A stretch of DNA of 31,454 nt from a virus: the IMG/VR virus record IMGVR_UViG_3300034946_000431, positions 1 through 31,454 of that record; one strand, given 5' to 3'. The notes beneath the pieces are model-generated. The model was not told the DNA's origin. It saw only the letters and a list, made by a program, of their open reading frames with translations, and made no database searches. The first letter of the stretch is position 1; each line of letters begins with the position of its first letter. Position numbers and translations under genes: made by a program. Below are positions 9,625 to 16,200 of this stretch, in pieces.

Positions 9625-10098
9625 TTAGTCAGTACAAATGCTAGGTGTAGTAAGATAAGAAAAAGGTGGTGGGTTTGTATCTAATGCACAAAATGATATT
9701 TGTCCAGGTGGTGTAAATTCATCTAATGCCCAATTAGGCGTTTGTAAAATACCATCACAATCAGTATAATTCCATGCACCTGCTGGAAAAACAGTACTAG
9801 TTGCTCCTAGAAGAGCTGTATCTACAGTCCACAAACCACAAATTGCAGCTTCAGTAGTACTTGTAGTGGTTGTAGTAGCAGGTAAGGGTATATCAATTGA
9901 CACATCGCACAACACTGTTGTAGATACAGCTCTTATAATAGTAGTACCGTTTGGTATATTATCACTTGGAAACCCATTTATTAAGTCTTGTCTAGAAACA
10001 TTAGTTTCAAATGCTGATATATAGTTATCTACATTTGAAAACAATGAGAAGTTATCAGCATCTACTCCTATAGTTAATATTTGTATTATTCCTGTCAT
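9625..10098 (-). CDS. Poly-Thr-linked fibre-like protein, paralogous module copy 3
   Basis: The 157-residue product has three parts. Residues 1-72 form the repeated module also present in the next two upstream genes; its marker segment is FSLFSNVDNYISAFETNV, with a Cys near residue 64 before a final I-x-I strand. Residues about 73-84 are a Thr-rich linker (PATTTTTSTTEA). Residues 85-157 are a short Cys-, Trp- and Pro-containing domain unlike the C-terminus of the copy at 10100-11176. The start is 1 base after the stop of the upstream gene, indicating coupled translation, and the double terminator follows. The position next to the collar fibre suggests a virion surface or fibre-tip role; function is not known to me. 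Confidence 0.7.
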   Translation of the reverse strand: MTGIIQILTIGVDADNFSLFSNVDNYISAFETNVSRQDLINGFPSDNIPNGTTIIRAVSTTVLCDVSIDIPLPATTTTTSTTEAAICGLWTVDTALLGATSTVFPAGAWNYTDCDGILQTPNWALDEFTPPGQISFCALDTNPPPFSYLTTPSICTD

Positions 10099-10099
10099 A

Positions 10100-11176
10100 C
10101 TATAAAGGGTTACATGTGCTATTTAAGTTACAATCACTTACCTCTTGAACTTGATTAGTTACACCGTCAAGTCTAAATATTCTAAATGGTTCTGTTGTTT
10201 CAGTATCTGTAGAAACATTTGCATAAGCGTACCATCCTGCAACTAAAAGAGTTCCAGTTATTACATCTCCCACTGCTAAGTTTATAAATGTATTACTACT
10301 AAGTGTAGTTGATGAAGTTCCTATAGTAATCTTGTTGTTGCAAAAGTTTGAACAACTTGCCTGAACACCTGTAGTTGAAATAAATAGTCCAGGAGTAACA
10401 GCAGCTGATACAGAGTTAGAAAAGTAAAATTCTTGTACACCGCCTTGCATAATATAAGGTGTGGTCATTGGAGTTATTAACTCATCTGTGCAATTTGGAT
10501 CTATATCATTCGGCTGATACCAAACACCATTTAGTCCCATTTTGTTTGACACCTCAAAAGTTCCTGTCCTAAGACTAGTTAGCGTTGCATTCACAATTGA
10601 TCCAACATTTAAAATTATTTGACCAGCATTAAAAAGATCAAACTGACTTATTGTACTATCTACAGTTGGAACACCATCAACAGTGATTGAAAGATTAAGT
10701 GTACCAAGTTCTGTAGGAGTGTTAGTTTGAAGTGACCACTTAAGTGTAGCTGTTGGACTTGTAGTAGTTGTAGTTGTTGTAGGTGCTACAGTAGTTGTGG
10801 TTGTTGTAGTTGTACTACTAGTACTAGTTGTTGTGGTTGTGGTTGGAGGTATAGTAGTTGTTGTAGTGGTTGTACTACTACTTGTGCTAGTTGTAGTAGT
10901 TGAAGTACTAGAGCTAGTTGTTGTAGTGGTTGTTGGTTGACATATGTTCTTTAAGGTTATAAAAGTTTTACATACTTTATTTGTTGCACTTACTGCAACT
11001 CTAACAAACTCTGTTCCAACAGGAGGTGTTGTTATATATCCAGGAGTTACAAACTGAGAAGCATTAATATTTGTTTCAAAAGGTGTAGTATAACCATCTA
11101 CATCTGAAAATAAATCAAATGGACCTGCTTGAGACCCAGCTGGTATAACTAATGATATTTGTATTTCTGGTTGCAT
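10100..11176 (-). CDS. Poly-Thr-linked fibre-like protein, paralogous module copy 2
   Basis: The 358-residue product begins with the same ~75-residue module as its neighbours (marker FDLFSDVDGYTTPFETNI, Cys near residue 69, strand FITL). Residues 81-143 are a very long Thr/Ser linker interrupted only by short IPP and VAP turns. Residues 144-358 are a beta-rich domain with several Cys residues (a CSNFC pair, and a C-terminal end in TCNPL). The linker is built of imperfect ACT/ACA/ACC codon repeats at about 10748-10935, likely prone to slippage and recombination. The modular layout is typical of adhesive or fibre proteins, so host-surface binding is a reasonable inference. Neighbouring genes are 1 and 11 bases away. 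Confidence 0.7.
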   Translation of the reverse strand: MQPEIQISLVIPAGSQAGPFDLFSDVDGYTTPFETNINASQFVTPGYITTPPVGTEFVRVAVSATNKVCKTFITLKNICQPTTTTTTSSSTSTTTTSTSSSTTTTTTTIPPTTTTTTSTSSTTTTTTTTVAPTTTTTTTSPTATLKWSLQTNTPTELGTLNLSITVDGVPTVDSTISQFDLFNAGQIILNVGSIVNATLTSLRTGTFEVSNKMGLNGVWYQPNDIDPNCTDELITPMTTPYIMQGGVQEFYFSNSVSAAVTPGLFISTTGVQASCSNFCNNKITIGTSSTTLSSNTFINLAVGDVITGTLLVAGWYAYANVSTDTETTEPFRIFRLDGVTNQVQEVSDCNLNSTCNPL

Positions 11177-11187
11177 ATGTTTTTGTT

Positions 11188-11403
11188 TTATGCTAGTTGT
11201 ATGTCTATAAAATTAACGCAGTCTCCAAGAGCTTGAACTCTTACCTCCGTAGCATTATCAGGAACAATAATCTGAGTTCCTTGTAATAAAAAAGCTACAG
11301 GTATATCAGAACTTATAGGAGTTAAAAAATTATCACTATCTGAATAAATATCAAATAAAGAAGTATCTGCTCCTGCTGTTGTTAATGTTATTTCTACTGT
11401 CAT
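11188..11403 (-). CDS. Stand-alone copy of the fibre module (copy 1)
   Basis: This 71-residue protein consists of only the module that forms the N-terminal domains of the two downstream genes. Matching positions include FDIYSDSDNFLTP against FDLFSDVDGYTTP and FSLFSNVDNYISA, then a VPDNATEVRV strand, then Cys62 and a final FIDIQL strand. It has no linker or second domain. Its start ATG overlaps the stop of the upstream membrane-protein gene as ATGA, a coupling arrangement. It may be a subunit that assembles with the longer copies or a cap on their attachment site; this is inference. Confidence 0.7.
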   Translation of the reverse strand: MTVEITLTTAGADTSLFDIYSDSDNFLTPISSDIPVAFLLQGTQIIVPDNATEVRVQALGDCVNFIDIQLA

Positions 11404-11606
11404 TTTTTTAGATTCTTTATTTTGTTTTTACAGAAGAAAGATTTAAAATATTTTATCCAGCTTCCACCGTAAATTTTATTTACAACATTAATCTTTAACA
11501 TTGATCCGTAATATATAATTGTTGTTAGAGCTACTACTGTAGCTAGTAAATCATTTCCTGCCATTACCATAAGTGATATTAATGCTAATTCTATTTTATA
11601 ATACAT
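11400..11606 (-). CDS. Small membrane protein, candidate holin component
   Basis: The 68-residue product has a long hydrophobic N-terminal segment (about residues 5-36, with one break at AGND) and a strongly basic C-terminal tail (KNKIKNLKK end). One or two membrane helices with a basic cytoplasmic tail is a holin-like layout, but many small phage membrane proteins look alike. It lies 6 bases after the stop of another small membrane protein, so they may work as a pair. No lysin gene is visible next to it. Holin is a guess from size and topology. Confidence 0.45.
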   Translation of the reverse strand: MYYKIELALISLMVMAGNDLLATVVALTTIIYYGSMLKINVVNKIYGGSWIKYFKSFFCKNKIKNLKK

Positions 11607-11612
11607 AATTTA

Positions 11613-11855
11613 TTATTTCTTTTTATTACCTAGATTTCCTAGTGTAGTCTGAACAATTCTTGCAAATGCAATAATCTCACCCCATAAAAAAATAATTCCT
11701 AATCCAGTAAATACTGTATTGTTTAATCCCCAATGCATATTATCATCTGTTATTAATAACGCTGATAATGCTGGAGCATATAAACCAATTAGTAAACAGA
11801 TGTGACCTAAAATCACAGCTAACCATTTTTTATATTTTTCTACAAATGATGACAT
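11613..11855 (-). CDS. Two-helix small membrane protein, candidate holin
   Basis: I take the start at 11853-11855, giving 80 residues (MSSFVEKYKKW...). The frame is open further up to 11927, but that extension would overlap a Cys-rich micro-gene that has clear coding features. The protein has a basic N-terminus, a first hydrophobic segment (about residues 12-34), a short polar loop, a second hydrophobic segment (about residues 44-66) and a Lys-rich C-terminus. Size and two-helix topology fit a class II-type holin. It follows the Cys-rich gene by a few bases and precedes a second small membrane protein. Confidence 0.5.
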   Translation of the reverse strand: MSSFVEKYKKWLAVILGHICLLIGLYAPALSALLITDDNMHWGLNNTVFTGLGIIFLWGEIIAFARIVQTTLGNLGNKKK

Positions 11856-11862
11856 TTTATTA

Positions 11863-12000
11863 TTATTTTGTACATGAACAATTACTTGGTGGTGTTTCAT
11901 CTTTAATATATATAGTTTGACACCCACAAGGCCAATTTAAAACAACTTCCTCGCATTTAGGATTTACAGGTAAAAATGCGTTCTTGTTACACCCTATCAT
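11863..12000 (-). CDS. Cys-rich 45-residue micro-protein
   Basis: A short frame from the ATG at 11998-12000 to a TAA at 11863-11865 encodes a 45-residue protein with six Cys: one near the N-terminus (MIGCNK), one in PKCEE, a CGC near residues 25-27 and two in the tail (NCSCTK). Its ATG overlaps the stop of the tail-collar fibre gene as ATGA, so it is positioned for coupled translation. The Cys spacing suggests a small metal-binding or disulphide-bonded protein. Below the usual length cut-off, it would be missed by most gene callers. I recognise no family. The alternative, a 24-residue N-terminal extension of the next gene in another frame, overlaps it and is less convincing. Confidence 0.6.
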   Translation of the reverse strand: MIGCNKNAFLPVNPKCEEVVLNWPCGCQTIYIKDETPPSNCSCTK

Positions 12001-13091
12001 ACAACAGTAAATCCTGGAATATAAATTATGTAATAAATTCCTATTCCTGGTTGATAATTAGGATGTCCTTGACCTCCACCTGTTGAATTAATGTTAACTG
12101 TATGTGTATGTGATCCAGCAGGTTCAGTTGCTGTAATATCAACACTTTGAATATTACTTGCACTACTAAACCTTGGTGGAGTTGCGATAGAAGGAGCAGC
12201 AACTGTAACAGGATCTTGAAATCCATGTACGTGGTCAGGTGCTTGAGATACATTTCCAACAGTATGTGTATGAGAAGGAAGTTCAGATTGATTTAAAATT
12301 ACTGAATTAGAACCTTGAGTTTGATTTAAGTTATAGGTTGGGTTACCAGCAACTGCTGGGTTTACTGCAGAACTCATTCCTGATCCACCCATTCCTGAAG
12401 TAGAACCAACTAATACTCTACCTCTTAAGTCTAATGTTCCATTAAGACCATTACATAAGAATATTCTATCCCAATCACCTATACCAGCTCCAGAAGCATC
12501 AAAGTTACTTAAAGATCCTCCATATGCAGTAATTGAATAAGGAGCCATTCTGTTGCTTATCTTTTGTTCACTAGGAGTTGTTGCTAAATAGTTTGATATG
12601 TAAGTATCTACATCTGATATTTTTACATATGTTGCATCTACTGAAGCTTCAAAAGTAGTTAAGCCTGAACTAGTTGCACATAATTTATTTATTACAACTT
12701 GTAATACATCATGTGTATTACTTGGATCAGCAGGAGGATCTATACAATCTAAATCATATGGGGTATTACTATTTTCATTTTCAAGAGCTGTCACTTTAGA
12801 ATCTAAAGTACATGAAACATCTACTAATGCACTAATATAATCATCTAGTGTATAAGGTCCCACCGCAGGTAATGCATTTTGTATTATTGCACAAACTTGG
12901 AAAGCTGTAACAGTAGGAAAAATAGTTGAACCTGTAGAAATAGAAAGTATAAACTCAATTATACTTTGTTCTACATTAATTAAAGGATCTCCATTACTTA
13001 TTCCTAATTCAGGAATATCTGAACCTGTGTATCTAACACATTTATCTGATGTAATCTCTACACATCCATTAAAACAATTTTGACAAGACAT
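11997..13091 (-). CDS. Tail fibre with C-terminal phage tail-collar domain
   Basis: The 364-residue product starts with a Cys-rich segment (MSCQNCFNGCVEITSDKCVR) that I associate with fibre-type proteins of Bacteroidota phages. Residues about 205-364 show a phage tail-collar domain: GDWDRIFLCNG, then LDLRGRVLVG, then NQSELPSHTHT, and a final HTHTV followed by a glycine-rich stretch and a hydrophobic C-terminus. This fold is found at tips of tail fibres and baseplates, where His residues can coordinate metals. It is presumably part of a host-recognition fibre. Gene order places it between Cys-rich micro-genes and the membrane/fibre-module genes. A different frame also carries a long overlapping open stretch at 12041-12259, which I regard as a shadow. 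Confidence 0.85.
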   Translation of the reverse strand: MSCQNCFNGCVEITSDKCVRYTGSDIPELGISNGDPLINVEQSIIEFILSISTGSTIFPTVTAFQVCAIIQNALPAVGPYTLDDYISALVDVSCTLDSKVTALENENSNTPYDLDCIDPPADPSNTHDVLQVVINKLCATSSGLTTFEASVDATYVKISDVDTYISNYLATTPSEQKISNRMAPYSITAYGGSLSNFDASGAGIGDWDRIFLCNGLNGTLDLRGRVLVGSTSGMGGSGMSSAVNPAVAGNPTYNLNQTQGSNSVILNQSELPSHTHTVGNVSQAPDHVHGFQDPVTVAAPSIATPPRFSSASNIQSVDITATEPAGSHTHTVNINSTGGGQGHPNYQPGIGIYYIIYIPGFTVV

Positions 13092-13118
13092 ATTTTTTAA
13101 TTTTATTATTAATTATTG

Positions 13119-13496
13119 TTAAGAGGTAGCAACACATGTTATTTCTCCACTTGTAATTTCACAACTTATTGTTGTGGTGCTAGTAGTAGTTGGTATACAT
13201 ACTTGATTTACTTTAGGGCATCTTAATTCACACCCTGCAGTTAATCTAATAACTTTACCAGCAATATCTTCTACAGAAAAATGTTCTGCGTAATCTGGAT
13301 TATTTTGTTTGTTTATGAGAATATCTCTGTATGCTAATAATTGAGTAAGTTCATAACTAGGTACACATGCGTTTAACATGAATACAACATTGTTGTACAT
13401 ATTATAACTCAACTCTGCAAGTTTGCAATCTATCCTTTTAAGTAGATCTGCTATGTCGCCACAATTCTCACAATTTGTAAACTTACTTTCTAACAT
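13119..13496 (-). CDS. Virion-associated protein with short Thr linker
   Basis: I place the start at 13494-13496, giving 125 residues (MLESKFTNCENCGDI...). This ATG lies one base after the TAG stop of the upstream Cys-rich micro-gene. The frame is open 15 residues further upstream, to an ATG at 13541, but that start would overlap the micro-gene. The protein has a Cys pair (CENC), a helical middle section (LLKRIDCKLAELSYNMYNN) and a Cys pair in CELRC. Near the C-terminus comes a short IPTTTSTTT linker followed by a CEITSGEITC tail. This linker and Cys arrangement recurs in other virion genes here. Function unknown. Confidence 0.65.
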   Translation of the reverse strand: MLESKFTNCENCGDIADLLKRIDCKLAELSYNMYNNVVFMLNACVPSYELTQLLAYRDILINKQNNPDYAEHFSVEDIAGKVIRLTAGCELRCPKVNQVCIPTTTSTTTISCEITSGEITCVATS

Positions 13497-13497
13497 A

Positions 13498-13596
13498 CTA
13501 TTTTTTATTTTTGGAACCGTTACAGTAAGTGCATAAGCCATTTGTTAATTGACATCCACACCCTACTTGTGTCCCACAATTTGCACACTGAGCCAT
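13498..13596 (-). CDS. 32-residue zinc-ribbon-like micro-protein
   Basis: The frame starts at the ATG 13594-13596 and ends at TAG 13498-13500, encoding MAQCANCGTQ then VGCGCQLTNG then LCTYCNGSKN KK. Six Cys are arranged CxxC, CxC, CxxC, the pattern of a compact zinc-binding protein. The start lies one base after the TAA of the 192-residue gene (TAATATG) and its TAG is followed one base later by an ATG (TAGTATG), so it forms the middle link in a tightly coupled chain. The regular Cys spacing and spacing to both neighbours make it a real gene despite its size. Role in fibre assembly is inference. Confidence 0.7.
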   Translation of the reverse strand: MAQCANCGTQVGCGCQLTNGLCTYCNGSKNKK

Positions 13597-13597
13597 A

Positions 13598-14176
13598 TTA
13601 TCTAAAGTTTACTAAATAATTAGTTCCTTGACACCCACAACCACACTTATTAAGATGGTGTAACATTTTATTTGCTTGATCGTATAAACGCATAGCTTCT
13701 TTGTCTGCACAATTGTTAGCAGCAGCTATAGCACCTTGGATAAAGAAATTAATCGTATTAAGGTTTACACTTGTTTGTTTTGCTAATTCGCCATCACATT
13801 GCATAAGATCTAACTTTAAAAAAGCTTCATTAAACTTTTCCTGTAAGTTAGCAGTACGTAATATTGTTTTCTTTACTGATATAGTAGTTGGTGGATCTAA
13901 CTCATCTACTTCTATGGTATACTCCAAGCAATATATTCCATCAGGAATATTTTGTTTACATCCTGCTTCAGTTATTCCTAAATCATCAGAACCATAAACA
14001 TTTGTTCCATTTACTACAAAAGGTAAAACCACCTCATCAAAGCCTGGTGGTGTAATTGTAATAGTTGGATTAAATGCTACTGGGGGATCTGTAGGATAGA
14101 ATGAAGCATCTGTAACAATAAGATATAAAGGGTTGTTATTGCAACCAGTTACTAAATCTAAATTATATTCTAACAT
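13598..14176 (-). CDS. Virion-associated hypothetical protein with Cys-rich C-terminus
   Basis: The 192-residue product has a beta-rich N-terminal half with an Ig-like feel (strands about residues 30-100, TITITPPGFDEVVLPF, YCLEYTIEVDEL) and a helical second half (NTINFFIQGAIAAANNCADK EAMRLYDQANKMLHHL). It ends with CGCGCQGTN. It is the first gene after the strong terminator at 14194-14237, with the start only about 18 bases past the T run. It is adjacent to the fibre genes and probably part of the same virion structure; I do not know the family name or function. Confidence 0.65.
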   Translation of the reverse strand: MLEYNLDLVTGCNNNPLYLIVTDASFYPTDPPVAFNPTITITPPGFDEVVLPFVVNGTNVYGSDDLGITEAGCKQNIPDGIYCLEYTIEVDELDPPTTISVKKTILRTANLQEKFNEAFLKLDLMQCDGELAKQTSVNLNTINFFIQGAIAAANNCADKEAMRLYDQANKMLHHLNKCGCGCQGTNYLVNFR

Positions 14177-14193
14177 ACACTTTTATTGTTATT

Positions 14194-14237
14194 AAAAAAA
14201 AATGCCAGAAAATGAGAACCTTCTCACCCTCTGGCAT
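14194..14237 (-). terminator. Strong rho-independent terminator between head and fibre blocks
   Basis: On the minus strand the sequence ATGCCAGAGGGTGAGAA pairs with TTCTCATTTTCTGGCAT (some G-U pairs) and is followed by nine T. It lies about 25 bases after the stop of the 383-residue gene and only about 18 bases before the start codon of the next gene. Confidence 0.85.
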
Positions 14238-14261
14238 ATAGTTTAGCTACTAATTAAGTTA

Positions 14262-15413
14262 TTAAGGAGCAGCAGTTGTAGTTGTAGTTGTAGTTGGGCA
14301 AACACTACCATATTGAGTAATGTTAAACGCAGCTGCAAGATCAGCAATTATAGCTGTAGATAGAGCTCCTTGAGGGATTGCAATAATTACAGTTGAATCT
14401 TGCATGATATAATCTCCCCACTGATAAGCAGCTTTATCAAATTCATTAAATCTAACTGTAACTGTATCATAAACAATACCTGGTGTTACATGAGATTCAA
14501 AGTTTTGATTAAATCCACCCATTCTTAGTAAAGACTTTAAGTAACCTGCTTGGTAACTGTAATAGTTCTTTTCTAATTGAGCTATTTCTTCTGAAGTACC
14601 TCTTGGATAAGAAGACTGTTGAACATCTGTAGCAACTGCTACGATATCACAATTGTCTGCTACGATAAAATCTGCAGTTGTTGCAGGTCCTGCATAAACA
14701 AATGCATGAAAACGCAATTTGTCAAATTCAAATGGATCAGCTGCTACATCACATGGTTGACCATATTTTGTTAAAGCCTTACCTGTAATTACTAATTTTG
14801 CAGCTGCATCATTACCTGATCTTGCAAATGTATAGAAAGAATTAAAGCTAATGTTATCAGGATTGTTACCTGGAGCTTGTTGTTCTAATTTTGCAATAAA
14901 TTGATCAATTAATGCTGGTACATCAACATCTAGACATGGATCACCTCCACAGTCACAACATGGTGCATTTACAGTTACTGAACGTGTGAATCCGTTAAAG
15001 TAAAGAGTATCAATGTAAGATGAGTGACCTCGTAACGTTAAAGTTACTACTTCACCACATTGTACATTCCATCCATCTACTTCAGTAATTTGGTTAAGTG
15101 CTGTTGCACAACCTTTTACAGAATAAAGTTCACTAACGTTATTTACGTTTCTGTTAGTAGGAGTTGCTGTTGGGCCTTGGGCTACCAAAGAAATCTTATC
15201 AGATCTTTTAGATCCTTGAAGATAAGTATTTGATCTACCTTGTGCAACGTAGAAATATGAACCAGCTCCTAATGCTGCAGTAGCGACTGGTGCATAGTCT
15301 TGGTTAAAAAATCCAACTTGACCAGCTGTCAAGTCTTGTGTTGATCCAGAGCTAGGGAGAGCTGTCTGCCCTACTGGGACTACAAATAATGTAGTCAATG
15401 AAAAATCCGCCAT
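14262..15413 (-). CDS. Virion structural protein, candidate auxiliary capsid protein
   Basis: The 383-residue product is largely beta-rich, with a Cys cluster CCDCGGDPC near residues 151-159 and a long helical region around residues 270-300 (EIAQLEKNYYSYQAGYLKSL). It ends in CPTTTTTTTAAP, a poly-Thr tail that is not followed by another domain, unlike the linkers in neighbouring genes. Its position within the capsid-encoding block and its size fit an abundant virion protein such as an auxiliary capsid or head-surface protein of crAss-like phages, but I cannot assign it exactly. A strong terminator follows its stop. Confidence 0.6.
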   Translation of the reverse strand: MADFSLTTLFVVPVGQTALPSSGSTQDLTAGQVGFFNQDYAPVATAALGAGSYFYVAQGRSNTYLQGSKRSDKISLVAQGPTATPTNRNVNNVSELYSVKGCATALNQITEVDGWNVQCGEVVTLTLRGHSSYIDTLYFNGFTRSVTVNAPCCDCGGDPCLDVDVPALIDQFIAKLEQQAPGNNPDNISFNSFYTFARSGNDAAAKLVITGKALTKYGQPCDVAADPFEFDKLRFHAFVYAGPATTADFIVADNCDIVAVATDVQQSSYPRGTSEEIAQLEKNYYSYQAGYLKSLLRMGGFNQNFESHVTPGIVYDTVTVRFNEFDKAAYQWGDYIMQDSTVIIAIPQGALSTAIIADLAAAFNITQYGSVCPTTTTTTTAAP

Positions 15414-15440
15414 TTTATTATATATTTAAGGGGTTATTAA

Positions 15441-16172
15441 TTATTCGTTTGTTTGTATCCTGAACTGTGCACTTTGTACAGCAGCACTATTTTCAGTATA
15501 CATTGCTAGGTTCTGAACTGTTAAATCTAAAAGTTCATCTTCTAAGTAATCATTTAGTTCACAGTCTGCATTTACTGAAGGGGTACCATCAAATTGAATG
15601 TAACCCTCTTTGTTAATGTATACAGGATATCTAAGATACATTATGTTAACAGTTTTAGGTGTAAATGTACCATCTGTATATACACTCATTGAGTCTGAAC
15701 TAACAGCATTTAGAGTTTCTTGATACTCAAAACTTGGTTTATAATTATCATTATTTAATAATATTGATAAATCTCCATGCTTACTAAGGTCTTCATTAAT
15801 CCAAAGAATTCTATCTTTACATTTACCTTTGTCTGCTACAATATAACTATCTACATAAAATAGATATTCAGGATCTAATACTGTTGTATCAGCATCCCAT
15901 TGATTTATTGCTGGGTTAGTTTCATTAAGAGTTAAAGGTTGATTATTATATTCTACAATTAAATTTTGTAAATCTTCATATCTCTTTTTAAAAGAATCCA
16001 TTCCCAATCTACTTGGAACTGAAAAGCCATCAACTTTTTGTTTTATCAATTTAATCTGAGCTTCATTCAAAGCTAAGATTTTATCTTCCAATTGAATCTG
16101 TTGATGTTCATTAGTCGATAGTTTATTTAATCTTTGATCTATTTTATATAATAAACTATCTACAGATATCAT
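15441..16172 (-). CDS. Head-tail connector/ring-like protein
   Basis: The 243-residue product begins with a helical coil region (about residues 1-50) and ends with IMYLRYPVYINKEGYIQFDG, then an ELNDYLEDELLDLTVQNLAM helix and a short tail (about residues 173-243). This strand-loop-helix end resembles head-tail connector and ring proteins (P22 gp4/T7 gp11 style, ring protein of crAss-like phages). The gene lies between the conserved virion gene 16201-17169 and the 383-residue gene, within the capsid block, where the connector gene is expected. Exact ring identity is not determined. Confidence 0.6.
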   Translation of the reverse strand: MISVDSLLYKIDQRLNKLSTNEHQQIQLEDKILALNEAQIKLIKQKVDGFSVPSRLGMDSFKKRYEDLQNLIVEYNNQPLTLNETNPAINQWDADTTVLDPEYLFYVDSYIVADKGKCKDRILWINEDLSKHGDLSILLNNDNYKPSFEYQETLNAVSSDSMSVYTDGTFTPKTVNIMYLRYPVYINKEGYIQFDGTPSVNADCELNDYLEDELLDLTVQNLAMYTENSAAVQSAQFRIQTNE

Positions 16173-16200
16173 ACCTAACTTTTTTTAGTAAAACTAGATA

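Noticed and set aside
10748-10935. Trinucleotide-like repeats that resemble a repeat array
   Set aside because: They are imperfect Thr codons in a coding frame, without spacers, so not a CRISPR array or a classical tandem repeat.
11856-11927. Upstream extension of the 80-residue membrane protein to 104 residues
   Set aside because: The added segment is His/Val-rich, and it overlaps the Cys-rich micro-gene, whose frame is better supported.
12041-12259. 72-residue minus-strand frame inside the collar fibre gene
   Set aside because: Leu/Gln-rich translation of the collar domain in another frame, with no independent start context and a clear collar domain in the main frame.
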